DNA of 64,000 nucleotides from Capsulimonas corticalis (GTDB lineage Bacteria; Armatimonadota; Armatimonadia; Armatimonadales; Capsulimonadaceae). This document shows, one piece after another, positions 18,330 to 27,800 of this stretch. The translations under genes were made by a program, and so were the position numbers. The notes beneath the pieces are model-generated. The model was not told the DNA's origin. It searched no databases and worked only from the letters and a program-made list of their open reading frames with translations. Location: the NCBI RefSeq assembly GCF_003574315.2, contig NZ_AP025739.1:7581052-7645051 (forward strand). Direction: 5' to 3'. Within the stretch, counting starts at the first letter, position 1; the number at the start of each line of letters is the position of its first letter.

Positions 18330-19213
18330 AGTTCCTGATCAACCAATACTTGCAGCGCGCCCGGCTGCACGGTCACGGTCTGGGGGGTGACGCCGATAAT
18401 CTGATCGTCGGCGTGGACATTCATCGGACGGCGCGCCTCGATCCGGATTTCCTTGGCGCGCAGCACCTCGACCTTCGGCAGCCCCAGATGCATCTGGGCG
18501 CGCACCGCGCGTAAGTACGCCGGCAGCTCCCGGCGGCGCACATCCCGGAAAACGACAATGTCCAGAAGTCCGTCGTCGACATCGGCCTTGGGCGCGACCG
18601 GCGCGGCCTGCGCGATCCGATAGGTGTTGCAGACCTCGCAGAGCGTGATCCGGCCTGAGTGCGCCTCGCCGTCGAGAATCAATTGGATGTCCTGCGCCCG
18701 AAAGGCCAGGGAAAGGCGCGTCAGCGCGTAGAGACCGCGCAGAAAGTTCTTGTTGCTGCCGCGCCCGTACAGCGCCAGCGATTCCGCGAACAGGCCGACG
18801 CCCGCCGACTCGGTGAAGTATCGATCGCCGATCTTTCCCAGATCCACCGCCTTCGGCGTCCCGTCTTTGAGCGTGCGCAGCGCCGCCGGCAGGTTATGGT
18901 GCAGGCGCAGGGCGCTCGCGAAGTTGTTGAAGGTCCCTTGAGACAGAATCCCCAGCGCCGTCTGCGTGTGCGCCAGTTCCTGCACCGCAAGCCCCACGGT
19001 CCCGTCGCCGCCGGCGATCGCCGCCTTTGGCGCCTTCGCCGCAATCAGCTTTCTCAGCTCGCTTTGAAAATCTTCCTTCGATTGTGTCCGAATGACCTGA
19101 ATATCCAGACCGATCTCCGCCGCCATGTTTTGTAACTGCTGCTCGCCGGATTCGGCGTGCATCGCGCCGGCGCGCGTATTCATCAGTATCGGAATCGGGT
19201 CGCCTTGAGACAT
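18326..19213 (-). CDS. Diacylglycerol kinase-family lipid kinase (YegS/BmrU-like)
   Basis: A 295-residue soluble lipid kinase. ILMNTRAGAMHAESGEQQ is the N-terminal nucleotide-binding region. AIAGGDGTVGLAVQEL is the GGDG hallmark, and LGILSQGTFNNFASAL matches the conserved P-loop-like segment. The C-terminal beta-sandwich is present. It would phosphorylate diacylglycerol or a related lipid using ATP. The start at 19213 is preferred because GGAGG lies eight bases upstream; the ATG at 19228 has no such site. It is translationally coupled to the YiiX-like gene and convergent with a PAP2 phosphatase gene that could reverse its reaction. Confidence 0.9.
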   Translation of the reverse strand: MSQGDPIPILMNTRAGAMHAESGEQQLQNMAAEIGLDIQVIRTQSKEDFQSELRKLIAAKAPKAAIAGGDGTVGLAVQELAHTQTALGILSQGTFNNFASALRLHHNLPAALRTLKDGTPKAVDLGKIGDRYFTESAGVGLFAESLALYGRGSNKNFLRGLYALTRLSLAFRAQDIQLILDGEAHSGRITLCEVCNTYRIAQAAPVAPKADVDDGLLDIVVFRDVRRRELPAYLRAVRAQMHLGLPKVEVLRAKEIRIEARRPMNVHADDQIIGVTPQTVTVQPGALQVLVDQEL

Positions 19214-19301
19214 TGGGACATCCTCCATGATGCGAATCTGTCGTCGGCGTCAATGCTGTGGAATCCTTCCCGAAATCAGGCAGGCTTAATCAGTGTTGTT
19301 T

Positions 19302-19329
19302 GGCCGGCGCAAAATATTTTGCGCCGGCC
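19302..19329. repeat. Perfect 28-bp palindrome in a divergent intergenic region
   Basis: GGCCGGCGCAAAAT (19302-19315) is followed directly by its exact reverse complement (19316-19329). It lies between two divergent genes, so it does not terminate any gene identified here. It could be an operator, an attenuator or the terminator of an unseen small RNA. Confidence 0.75.
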
Positions 19330-19406
19330 TTTCCGGGTTGCCGCTCAGACGCGGAGTACCGTTCCATATCAACATTCCGCTGCACGAGAGGCGCAAAGAC
19401 AGAACC

Positions 19407-19702
19407 ATGACATGCACACAATGCGAACGCGAAATCGTCCCCCATTTCTCACATGCCCCCACTGCTCCCCGCCTCCGGCGTCGGAGATATCCCTAAAGCG
19501 CGCCCCAAACGCCAAAGCGGCGTTCAAGCCGAATTTCGGCGATCAAATCATGCAAGTGCTGACTCTCGGCGCCTTCGTCACCTATCATAGTTTAGGGACC
19601 ATCGTCGGGATATTCTATTGTCTCGTTGTGCTCGGTTATTTGATGGACGCCGCCGTTTGGTGCGCGCGGCGGGTCGCGCGTCTGGGAAAGGCAAAATCAT
19701 GA
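19407..19702 (+). pseudogene. Zinc-ribbon plus single-helix membrane protein, frameshifted in the zinc ribbon
   Basis: Frame one from ATG 19407 reads MTCTQCEREIVP and then runs into unrelated sequence. The second frame supplies FLTCPHCSPPPASEIS and continues through a membrane helix (GIFYCLVVLGYLMDAAVW) to the stop at 19702. The break is at a run of five C (19439-19443). One extra C would join CxxC and CPHC into an ordinary zinc ribbon of about 98 residues. Alternatively translation starts at ATG 19412 in the second frame and the first CxxC is lost. The stop overlaps the start of the YARHG gene (ATGA), so both belong to one operon. The cause may be a real mutation, slippage or a sequencing error. 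Confidence 0.6.
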
Positions 19703-20406
19703 GCGATTTTTGGACACTGCACGGCAAGGTATTCATGCAGGAGCCGCAGATTTTGGCGGTCATTCTCATCTGGGGCGTCTGGTATATGACGTACAAGCGG
19801 CGCGCGGCCCTTCACGAAATCGATCCCAGACGACGCCATGAGCACCGCAAGAGGGTTGTGATCGGCGGCCTGGCGACGCTTTGGGGATTTGTCGCGCTGC
19901 CGGGAATTACGGCGGACTACGAAGCCCAGCAGGTGCGCCAGCAATTGCCGGAAAACGAGAGCGCTCCCGTAGCGACCGGCCCGGTGATTGCGCCGCTTCC
20001 CGACCAGATCGGTGTGGAGACGGTTTATGACACCAACGATTGGTTTTTGGCGTCGCTTCTCGGCAGCATGAACAGCAATGCCGACGAAGCCGGCGCGTTG
20101 ATAACGCGTTTCACAGGGCTTAAGGACGGTATGTCCGTGGAATCGGTCGACCTCACGAACATTACAAAGCAGGAACAGGAAAAGCACGATGATACGATGT
20201 CGATACTGGACCTCATGCGCTGCGTCCCTTACGCCGCGCATGGCTACCGATTTCAGCGCACGCTGGTCAATCAGTTCTTCCTGAAGTTCGATTGGTATCA
20301 CCCCAAGATCGACGATGCGGCCGCCGTGGAGGCAAAATTTACGCCTGCGGAGCGTAAGAATATACAAATGATCGCCGACTTTGAACGCCGCCATTGGACG
20401 CCGTAA
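19699..20406 (+). CDS. YARHG-domain protein with N-terminal membrane anchor
   Basis: A 235-residue protein starting MSDFWTLHGK, with GGGAAAGG upstream. Two hydrophobic segments (ILAVILIWGVWYMTY; IGGLATLWGFVALPGI) anchor it. The C-terminal ~75 residues show the YARHG pattern (LMRCVPYAAHGYRF, FFLKFDWYHPKIDD, TPAERKNIQMIADFERR), an extracellular domain of unknown function common in bacterial membrane proteins. The middle region (residues ~75-150) has no recognised fold. It is translationally coupled to the frameshifted zinc-ribbon gene upstream, a combination that fits envelope proteins whose first ORF carries a zinc-ribbon tag. Confidence 0.75.
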   Translation: MSDFWTLHGKVFMQEPQILAVILIWGVWYMTYKRRAALHEIDPRRRHEHRKRVVIGGLATLWGFVALPGITADYEAQQVRQQLPENESAPVATGPVIAPLPDQIGVETVYDTNDWFLASLLGSMNSNADEAGALITRFTGLKDGMSVESVDLTNITKQEQEKHDDTMSILDLMRCVPYAAHGYRFQRTLVNQFFLKFDWYHPKIDDAAAVEAKFTPAERKNIQMIADFERRHWTP

Positions 20407-20492
20407 ATTACGCTCGGGAGGACGAAACCTGGCGAATATGCTCGTTTTCCGTGGTTCCGGGCTGAGTCCGGGTACACTGAAGGGAACATATT

Positions 20493-23400
20493 ATGCCTAA
20501 GAAAAACGATTACAACTCAAAAAGCAGCGGATCCGGCGCCAAAGGCGCTCACCGCAAGGGGCCGTCGCGCCCCGACGCCGCCGCCCCGGCTCCCAAATCC
20601 AAGCCCTGGAAGGACGGTCCCTGGGTCAATGGCGGAAGCGCGGACGCGCCCGCGCCGCGCCGCCCGGACTCTGCCGGCGGACGTCCTCCGTATCAAGGCC
20701 GATCGGACGGACAAGGCCCCGGCGACGGGCGTCCCTCCACCGGCGGCCGGCCCGGCGCGCCCGGCGGCAAGCCATCTTTCGGCCAGGACCGCCCCTCAGG
20801 GCGGCCTCCGTTTGGACAAGGACGTCCCGACGGCCCCGGCGGACGCCCACCCTATCAGGGTCGCCCCGACGGTCCCGGCGGACGACCGCCTTACGGACAG
20901 GGCAGACCGGACGGCCCCGGCGGGCGACCGCCGTATCAGGGCCGGACGGACGGACCGGGCGGACGCCCGCCGTACCAGGGCCGCCCCGATGGACCAAGCC
21001 GGCCGCCGTATGGACAGGGACGCCCGGAAGGCGGACGGCCGTCTTATGGGCAGGATCGACCGTCCTACGGCCAGGACCGGCCTGCGGGCCGTCCTCCCTT
21101 CGGACAGGGACGACCGGAAGGCGCCGGCGGACGACCTCCGTACCAGGGCCGCAACGATGGCCCCGGCGGGCGACCGCCCTATCAGGGTCGGCCGGACGGA
21201 CCGGGCGGACGCCCGCCGTACCAGGGCCGCCCCGACGGACCGAGTCGGCCGCCTTACGGTCAGGGTCGCCCCGAGGGTGCGGGCGGACGTCCTTCGTACG
21301 GCCAGGATCGGCCCTCGTATGGTCAAGACCGGCCAGGAGGACGACCACCCTTCGGACAGGGCCGGCCGGACAGCTCCGCCGGCCGCAGCGCATACGGACA
21401 GAACGAGCGTCCGGATGTGCGGCCGTCAAAGCTGATGCCCGGGAAACCGATGTCTCCCAAGCCAAGCGCTCCGAAAGCCGACACGGAATCGACCGCCGCC
21501 GCGCCGAGCGCGCCGAAGCGCACGATTGTCGTTCCGGCCGTTCGCGAACCGCTGACGATCGAGCAGATGCGCACTCCCGAGCGCTCTCCGGCGCGCAAGA
21601 AAGTCATCGTCGTGATGTCCGGCGCCAAGCGCACCACGCGCCCAGCCGCCGACCGCGTAGCCGACGAGACGAACGCTGATGAAGAATCGACAGTGATGCA
21701 CGCCCCGACGTCGGACGACGCCGGCTATGAGTTTTCGGAGACGACGGACAACGAGCTCGAAGCCGGCGACGCCGATGAGCTCTTTGAATCCGCATCGTCC
21801 GAAGAGTTCGAACCTACGGACGACGGGTCCCTCGTCAGCGATGTAGAACTCGCCGCTGAAGAAGAGGAGATTGAGGAGGAAGCGCTGACCTTCGACGCTC
21901 CCGAATCGCAAGAGCCGGAGACAGTCGCCGAAGCGCCTCACTCGGACGAGCAGGCGCCGGCTGTCGAGGCGTCCGCCTCCGACGAATCGGCGAGTGCGCC
22001 GGAAGCCGTTGAGGAGCCGAAGCCTTCTCCCAAAAAGACGCCGCCCGCGCCGAAGGCCGTTCCAATCGCGTCTGAGCCCGTGGATCGCACGCCGCCCGCC
22101 GTCAAAGCGCTGAAGGCAAAGAAAGCGGCGCCCGCCGCCGACGCCGTCGCTGTGGCGGCTCCCGTGGACGCATCCGCCGACGACGCCGAGCCGATCAAAT
22201 TCTCGGACCTCGGCCTTTCGGAGCAAGTGCTGAAGGCGATCTCCGACCTGGGCTTCGAAGCGCCGACGGCGATTCAGGCGGGCGCGATTCCGCCGCTGCT
22301 TGCCGGGCGCGACTTGATCGGACAGGCGCAGACGGGCACGGGCAAGACCGCCGCGTTCGCGCTGCCGCTGGTCCAGATGGTCGATCCTAAGTCGAACGCG
22401 ATCCAGGCGATCATTCTGGAGCCGACGCGCGAACTGGCGATCCAGGTTGCCGACGGCATCCATAAGTTCGCCAAATACGCCGGCCTGAGCGTCGTCCCCG
22501 TGTACGGCGGGCAGCCGCTCGACCGCCAGTTCCGCGCCCTGCGCGCCGGCGCGCACATCGTCGTCGGAACGCCCGGCCGCGTGCTCGACCACCTCCGGCG
22601 CGGCTCGATCGCGCTCGATCAAGTCCGCTTCTGCGTGCTGGACGAAGCCGATGAGATGCTGGCGCTGGGCTTCCTAGAGGAAGTCGAGACGATCCTGGCC
22701 GAACTGCCCGAAGAGCGCCAGACGGCGTTCTTCTCCGCCACCATGGCGCCGCGCGTGATGGCGCTGACGCAGCAGTTTTTAAAGAACCCGCAGCGCGTCA
22801 AGATCGAGTCCAAGCGCCGCACCGTGGACACCACGCGCCAGACCTACTACGAAGTGCCGCAGGGCCGCAAGCTCGAAGCGCTCGGCCGCGTGCTGGACAT
22901 GGAGACGCCCGGCCCGACCATCGTCTTCTGCCGCACCCGACAGCAGTGCAACGAACTCGCGGAATCCCTGCGCCTGCGTGGGTATCTCGCCGAGCCGCTG
23001 CACGGCGAAATGGGACAGCCGGAGCGTGACCGCGTTATGAAGCGGTTCCGTGAAGGTCTCGCCGACATGCTGATCGCCACCGATGTCGCCGCGCGCGGCC
23101 TGGACATCGAGACGGTCACGCACGTCATCAACTACGAGCTGCCCTGGGACATCGAGCAGTACATCCACCGCATCGGCCGCACGGGCCGCGCGGGACGCTC
23201 CGGCGACGCCATCACCCTTGTCGAAGGCCGCGAACGTCGCCAGCTGCAAGCCATCGAGAAGATGATCGGCACGCAGATCAAACCCGTCCGCATCCCAAGC
23301 GCCGCGGATATCACCGCCCGCCGCCGCGAAGCGCTGGCCGAATCCCTGCGCGAAACCCTGACGAGCGGCGAGTTCGACGGCCATATGGCGACGGTCGAGT

Positions 23401-23870
23401 CGCTGACCTCGGAGTACGACGCGAGCGAAATCGCCGCCGCCGCCCTTTATCTGCTTTGGAAAGACCGCCACAGCGCGCCGCCGGACACCGCCGAGGAACT
23501 CGCGGCGGACTCCGAGCAGCCCGAAGCCGGCATGGTGCGATTGTTCGTCAGCCTCGGCCGGCAGGACAACCTGCGACCCGGCGATCTCGTGGGCGCCATC
23601 ACCAACGAAGCCGGCCTCACCGGCCGCCAGATCGGCGCGATCGACATCATGGACCGCACCTCCTTCGTGGAAGTCCCGGCCAACTTCGTCCCCAAAGTCA
23701 TCGCGGCCCTCAACGCCACCACCCTGCGCGGCAAAAACGTCAGCGCCGGCGTCGCCCACCCCGACGAAAACCCGCGCGGCAATAACCGCCCCGGCTCTGG
23801 CGGCAACCGCCCCAGCTTCGGCGGACGCGGGCCGGGCGGCGGCGGCTTCAATAAGTTCAACAAGCGGTAG
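20493..23870 (+). CDS. DEAD-box ATP-dependent RNA helicase with long disordered N-terminus and DbpA-like RNA-binding domain
   Basis: A 1125-residue helicase. Residues ~60-305 are tandem Gly/Arg/Pro-rich repeats (GGRPPYQGRPDGP and variants), and ~390-565 are acidic and alanine-rich. The DEAD core begins with the Q motif at ~568 and shows AQTGTGKT (~612), PTREL, VLDEADEM (~717), SAT (~748), ATDVAARGLDIE and HRIGRTGRAGR (~890). A DbpA-type RNA-binding domain (MVRLFVSLGRQDNLRPGDL) spans ~1013-1090, then a Gly-rich tail. The core resembles CsdA/DeaD, which unwinds structured RNA in ribosome assembly or the cold. The N-terminal length is far beyond the family norm and could drive condensate formation. 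GAAGGGAAC precedes the ATG. Confidence 0.93.
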   Translation: MPKKNDYNSKSSGSGAKGAHRKGPSRPDAAAPAPKSKPWKDGPWVNGGSADAPAPRRPDSAGGRPPYQGRSDGQGPGDGRPSTGGRPGAPGGKPSFGQDRPSGRPPFGQGRPDGPGGRPPYQGRPDGPGGRPPYGQGRPDGPGGRPPYQGRTDGPGGRPPYQGRPDGPSRPPYGQGRPEGGRPSYGQDRPSYGQDRPAGRPPFGQGRPEGAGGRPPYQGRNDGPGGRPPYQGRPDGPGGRPPYQGRPDGPSRPPYGQGRPEGAGGRPSYGQDRPSYGQDRPGGRPPFGQGRPDSSAGRSAYGQNERPDVRPSKLMPGKPMSPKPSAPKADTESTAAAPSAPKRTIVVPAVREPLTIEQMRTPERSPARKKVIVVMSGAKRTTRPAADRVADETNADEESTVMHAPTSDDAGYEFSETTDNELEAGDADELFESASSEEFEPTDDGSLVSDVELAAEEEEIEEEALTFDAPESQEPETVAEAPHSDEQAPAVEASASDESASAPEAVEEPKPSPKKTPPAPKAVPIASEPVDRTPPAVKALKAKKAAPAADAVAVAAPVDASADDAEPIKFSDLGLSEQVLKAISDLGFEAPTAIQAGAIPPLLAGRDLIGQAQTGTGKTAAFALPLVQMVDPKSNAIQAIILEPTRELAIQVADGIHKFAKYAGLSVVPVYGGQPLDRQFRALRAGAHIVVGTPGRVLDHLRRGSIALDQVRFCVLDEADEMLALGFLEEVETILAELPEERQTAFFSATMAPRVMALTQQFLKNPQRVKIESKRRTVDTTRQTYYEVPQGRKLEALGRVLDMETPGPTIVFCRTRQQCNELAESLRLRGYLAEPLHGEMGQPERDRVMKRFREGLADMLIATDVAARGLDIETVTHVINYELPWDIEQYIHRIGRTGRAGRSGDAITLVEGRERRQLQAIEKMIGTQIKPVRIPSAADITARRREALAESLRETLTSGEFDGHMATVESLTSEYDASEIAAAALYLLWKDRHSAPPDTAEELAADSEQPEAGMVRLFVSLGRQDNLRPGDLVGAITNEAGLTGRQIGAIDIMDRTSFVEVPANFVPKVIAALNATTLRGKNVSAGVAHPDENPRGNNRPGSGGNRPSFGGRGPGGGGFNKFNKR
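20800..21400 (+). repeat. In-gene tandem repeats encoding the GRPPYQGRPDGP region
   Basis: Repeats of about 33-39 bp encode the Gly-Arg-Pro tract. A higher-order copy is visible: ~20960-21120 and ~21208-21370 encode nearly the same series (RPDGPSRPPYGQGRPEG, then two RPSYGQD units, then RPPFGQGRP). This indicates internal duplication about 246 bp apart. Confidence 0.8.
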
Positions 23871-23890
23871 AGATACGGATCGAAAACACG

Positions 23891-23927
23891 AAGGCCGCCA
23901 TGGGTATTATCCCATGGCGGCCTTTTT
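23891..23927 (+). terminator. Intrinsic terminator of the DEAD-box helicase gene
   Basis: Arms 23891-23904 and 23911-23924 pair perfectly (AAGGCCGCCATGGG) around TATTAT, followed by T5. It lies 20 bp after the helicase stop codon and just upstream of the ATP-grasp start. Confidence 0.93.
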
Positions 23928-23932
23928 CTAGA

Positions 23933-24745
23933 ATGCCAATGCATCAAACCACATGGATTCTGCAAGACATTCCATACAATCCCTCGCCCTCGATTGTGAC
24001 TCTGGAGCGGGTCGTATTGGAGGCTGGGTATCGTTTGGTAAAGACGCCGGTCGTTCCTTTCAGCGATCGGATGCCGGACATTCCCGATGACATCCCTCTC
24101 CCCATTGTGATTTATGGGATGAACACGATGATCCAGACGACATCGCGGCATCCCAAATGGCGTCACGGCTTATTTTTTGAGCCGGAGAAGTTCGAGCCCG
24201 CCGCTTACACGCAGGCGCTGGGCGACCGGATGCTCAATTCGGACGCCCAGCTGCTGACATGCGAAGAACTCGCCGAATCGGGACTCAGCCCCACGGAGAA
24301 ATTCTTTCTCAGACCGAACGACGATAGCAAAACATTTACGGGACAAGTGATGGATTTCCGCGAATTTTGGCGATGGTATCATCAAGAGCCCGGCGATGAA
24401 GAATATGTCGATTTGCACCCGGACATGCGGGTTCTCTATTCCACGCCAAAGACGATTAAGGCCGAATATCGAACGTTTATCCTGGATAGAAAAGTCATCG
24501 CATTAACGCAATATCTTCCGGAAGCCAGACTGCTCGCGTCGCCGGAAGTCATTGAGTTCGCCGAAGACATCGCCGCGCGGTACGCCCCATCGGAGGCGTT
24601 CGTATGCGACATCGCCGCAACGAACGAAGGATGGAAAGTCATCGAGTTCAATTGCATCAACGGCAGTGGTTTTTACCTCGCCAATGTGGATGCAATCGTT
24701 CGGTCACTCTCCGCCTGGCAAGAGCATCGGGTCACAGAAGCATAA
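23933..24745 (+). CDS. ATP-grasp domain protein (DUF4343-like)
   Basis: A 270-residue ATP-grasp-like protein. The C-terminal half shows a binding-lysine region (EKFFLRPNDDSKTFTGQVM), IKAEYRTFILDRKVIALTQY, and the metal-binding end VIEFNCINGSGFY, matching small ATP-grasp proteins grouped with DUF4343. These ligate a carboxylate to an amine or thiol with ATP. The start is placed at 23933 (or 23939) because the frame upstream lies inside the helicase terminator. No partner biosynthetic gene is adjacent, so the substrate is unknown. It is convergent with the discoidin gene. Confidence 0.75.
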   Translation: MPMHQTTWILQDIPYNPSPSIVTLERVVLEAGYRLVKTPVVPFSDRMPDIPDDIPLPIVIYGMNTMIQTTSRHPKWRHGLFFEPEKFEPAAYTQALGDRMLNSDAQLLTCEELAESGLSPTEKFFLRPNDDSKTFTGQVMDFREFWRWYHQEPGDEEYVDLHPDMRVLYSTPKTIKAEYRTFILDRKVIALTQYLPEARLLASPEVIEFAEDIAARYAPSEAFVCDIAATNEGWKVIEFNCINGSGFYLANVDAIVRSLSAWQEHRVTEA

Positions 24746-24833
24746 AATGCGAAACAGCCTCAGAAATAGAAAACGATCGCTGAGGCTGATGTGCTGGCAG
24801 GATTGTGATTCCCATCCATAACGACGCCAATAT

Positions 24834-27800
24834 TTAGCGGCTTGTGACAAAACGGACGGCGCTTAACCCAAAGCAGGAACCGCCATAATTCCCATTGACG
24901 TCCTCAGCGGCGATGATAATCGACTTCAGCGGCTGACTGGCAAGGACGTTGGGGATTGAAGTTGGCCCGTCTATCGGAGAACCAGTGGCGCGAGGCAGTT
25001 CGATGGTTTCATTCCGTGTCAAAGGACGCCACGTCGCGCCGTCGCTCGAACCGTAGATCCGCGCCTTTCGGAACCCGCGATCGGTGAGAGTTGCCTGATT
25101 GTGATTCCAGATCAGGATCGCGTCGACTTTTTGCGGCTTGGTGAAATGGAATTTCACCCACCCAGGCGAGAGGGGTAGACCAGACGCCGGAGCTTTGGCG
25201 ACTGGGCCGTCCAGCGTATGCCACATCGTTTGAGCCGCTTCCGCATTATCGTGCAAAGCTCCTAACATTCCCGAACCATCCACCAAATGTTGCGGGGCTT
25301 GCAGGGGGCTATAGACAGAAGAAGCGGTAACAGCAATCATGTCTGCCGGGAGGACATGAGGCAATCGTGGAACCCCGAATCGAACGGCGCTCAGTCCATA
25401 GCAATCCCCGCCATAGTTGCCGCCTTCGACTTCCGCCGCAATAATTACCGATTTCAAGGGCTGTTCCGGGGAGTCGTTGGGGATAATCGACGGTAGTGCG
25501 GAAGGCCCCCCGTTTGCGCGCGGCACCTCAATGACGTTAGAGGACGTAAGCGAAATCCAAGTCGCGCCGTCGGCGGAGCCATAGATCCGAGTGCGTCGAA
25601 ATCCCCGATCCGTCAGTGTCGGCTGGTTGTGGTTCCAGATCAGCAATGAAGCGAACCGCACTGGATGATCGAAATCAAAGCGCACCCATGCCGGCGATGG
25701 CGCGAGGCCGGCCACGGGCGATGTCGCTTCGAGATGCAAGGCGGTCTGCCACATTGTACCAGCGCCTTGCTCGTTGTCGTGAATCACCCCGGTCATACCT
25801 GCCCCGTCCACAAGATGCTTTGCTTGCTGAGTCTGGCTATACTCGCTTGATCCCTTGACCGTGACCTGATCCGCGGGGATGGAAGGGTTCATGCGTTCCA
25901 GTATAGTGGCCGCTGCGACGTCTCCTTGACTTGCGGCGCTGGCGAGGAGTTCCTGAGCTTTATCGTCGCTCTGCGAAACTCCAGAACCGTCAGAGTATCG
26001 CTGTCCCATTCGGAGCTGTCCGTAGGAGTCACCAGCTTCCGCCAATTTCTGGTCGTAGTCCACGGCGTCCGCATTTGCATGCGCCACATTGTTTTCTGTG
26101 AACTTCCCAGCGTAAGATGCAAGGTCGATGGCGGAAATGCCGGGGACGGTTTTCAGGTAATCGTAGATGCGGCGCCGGTCCTCTTCCCCGTGCGCGGCCG
26201 GATGGGACAGGAGGCCAAACTGTGTAACGAACTCCGCCAGTGTCCTCCAGTATTGGTCGCTCGCGGTGTTCGTCCCGGATTTTGCCGGGAATCCATTGCC
26301 GGGATGTCCATCAATGAGGGCTGGGTCCCCTTTCGCAGCCGCCTCGATCAGCATCAGATCCTGCATCGCATCGGGTGTCTGCTCGGCGAGGCGGTACCAG
26401 ATCTCCGGGTTGAAAGGGTTCACTTGGAGCGTATTTCGAAGAAGCCTGACGCCGAGAGTTCTCTTGGCCTCGGAAGGCATGGCCCGGAAAATATTCGCCG
26501 CCATGCGCGTGTCTATATAAGACTTCAGGCCGATATTCATCGCCAGGGCGACCCCAAGGTGATATTCTGCCCCAGGCCAGTAATAAAGATCTCGAAAATG
26601 GATCTGCGTTCCCGGATCTTCGTCAAAATACCACTGAGCGCTGGTCACGTCCGGCCCTCCGGCAAAGGGCTGCTCAATCTCCGCAGTCCAGGCGCTGTCG
26701 ACGTATTGGAACGTGATGAGATTGGCGTGCCCAGGCTGCCCGGACCACATCGCCGGCTTGTTCAGACCTGAGTATAAATCGACCGTTCCCTTGGAGATAG
26801 GAACGCATTCCCCGCCGTGGATGATGCGGTCCGGCCAGGCGTCCCAAAACCATTTGGATGGCTTTAGGGAATCGGGCATCACATCGTCATCTCCCCGATA
26901 GGGACCGTACGTGTGGTAGCGGTCGGGGCCGTGCTCGCCCTGAAACGCCTCCCAGATATAGTCCGCCTCACTCAGCGGAATGGGATGCGCCAGAGGCATT
27001 AGAAGCGGCCACGGCGCCATATCGATGGGAAACAGCGGCCAGGGCATTGGCTTGCCGTCTTGATCCGGCGTGGAGGAGGGCGTGCTTGTGTTGAGCGCGG
27101 CGAGATGGCTCATCCAGACAATCGTAGACGGTTTTGGATCGCGAGCCGCCGGACGCTGCCCCAGAAGCACCATCGCATTTTTGAGACACTCTCCGAATGG
27201 AACGGATTTGTGGACTTCGTCGATGAATTTGCTGGAAACTTGATGCTGCCCTAGAAAAACCCGCAGCCGCTCTTGGAGCGACGCGTCCTGATACAGATCG
27301 CCGGCCGAAACGTGGGACTCCGTCATGAAATCCGCCAGATAATGAATAAAATCTCTCTCCTCGGCGGAAGCGGGAGTCTGCAGCGAATCATTGCCCCAAA
27401 AACCTGGCTGATAATCGCGTCCAATATTCTTGCTTTCGTCGGATGTTTCGACTCCCTTAATCCGTTTCGACACCGCCATCGCGATAGCAAGTGAGCGATA
27501 CTTCGACATCAAATCCGCAGGCAACTGCTCGCGCAGCTGCGCATAGTTCTGGAGGATGCTGGGGTCCGGTGGAAAAACACTCCCGAACATCGCTGTTCGC
27601 ACCCCATCATGCTGCTGGACTTCGGCCAGACATTTCGCTGGAACATCCTGGTTATTTCGACGCAATTCCTGGACGACAGTTTTTTGCGCCCAGTTCAGAT
27701 AGGCGCTCCGCACCTCTGGAGTCAATATTCCACCACTCTTTTGAAGCAAAGGACCGATCGCGGCGTAACAGTCTTTGCTCACAACTGTGGCGTCCGGCAT

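Noticed and set aside
20800..21400. Regularly repeated units resembling a CRISPR or satellite array
   Set aside because: The repeats keep the helicase reading frame, vary at third positions and have no unique spacers, so they are coding repeats.
24755..24788. Terminator after the ATP-grasp gene
   Set aside because: The nine-base arms enclose a 16-nt loop and no T-run follows, so support is too weak.
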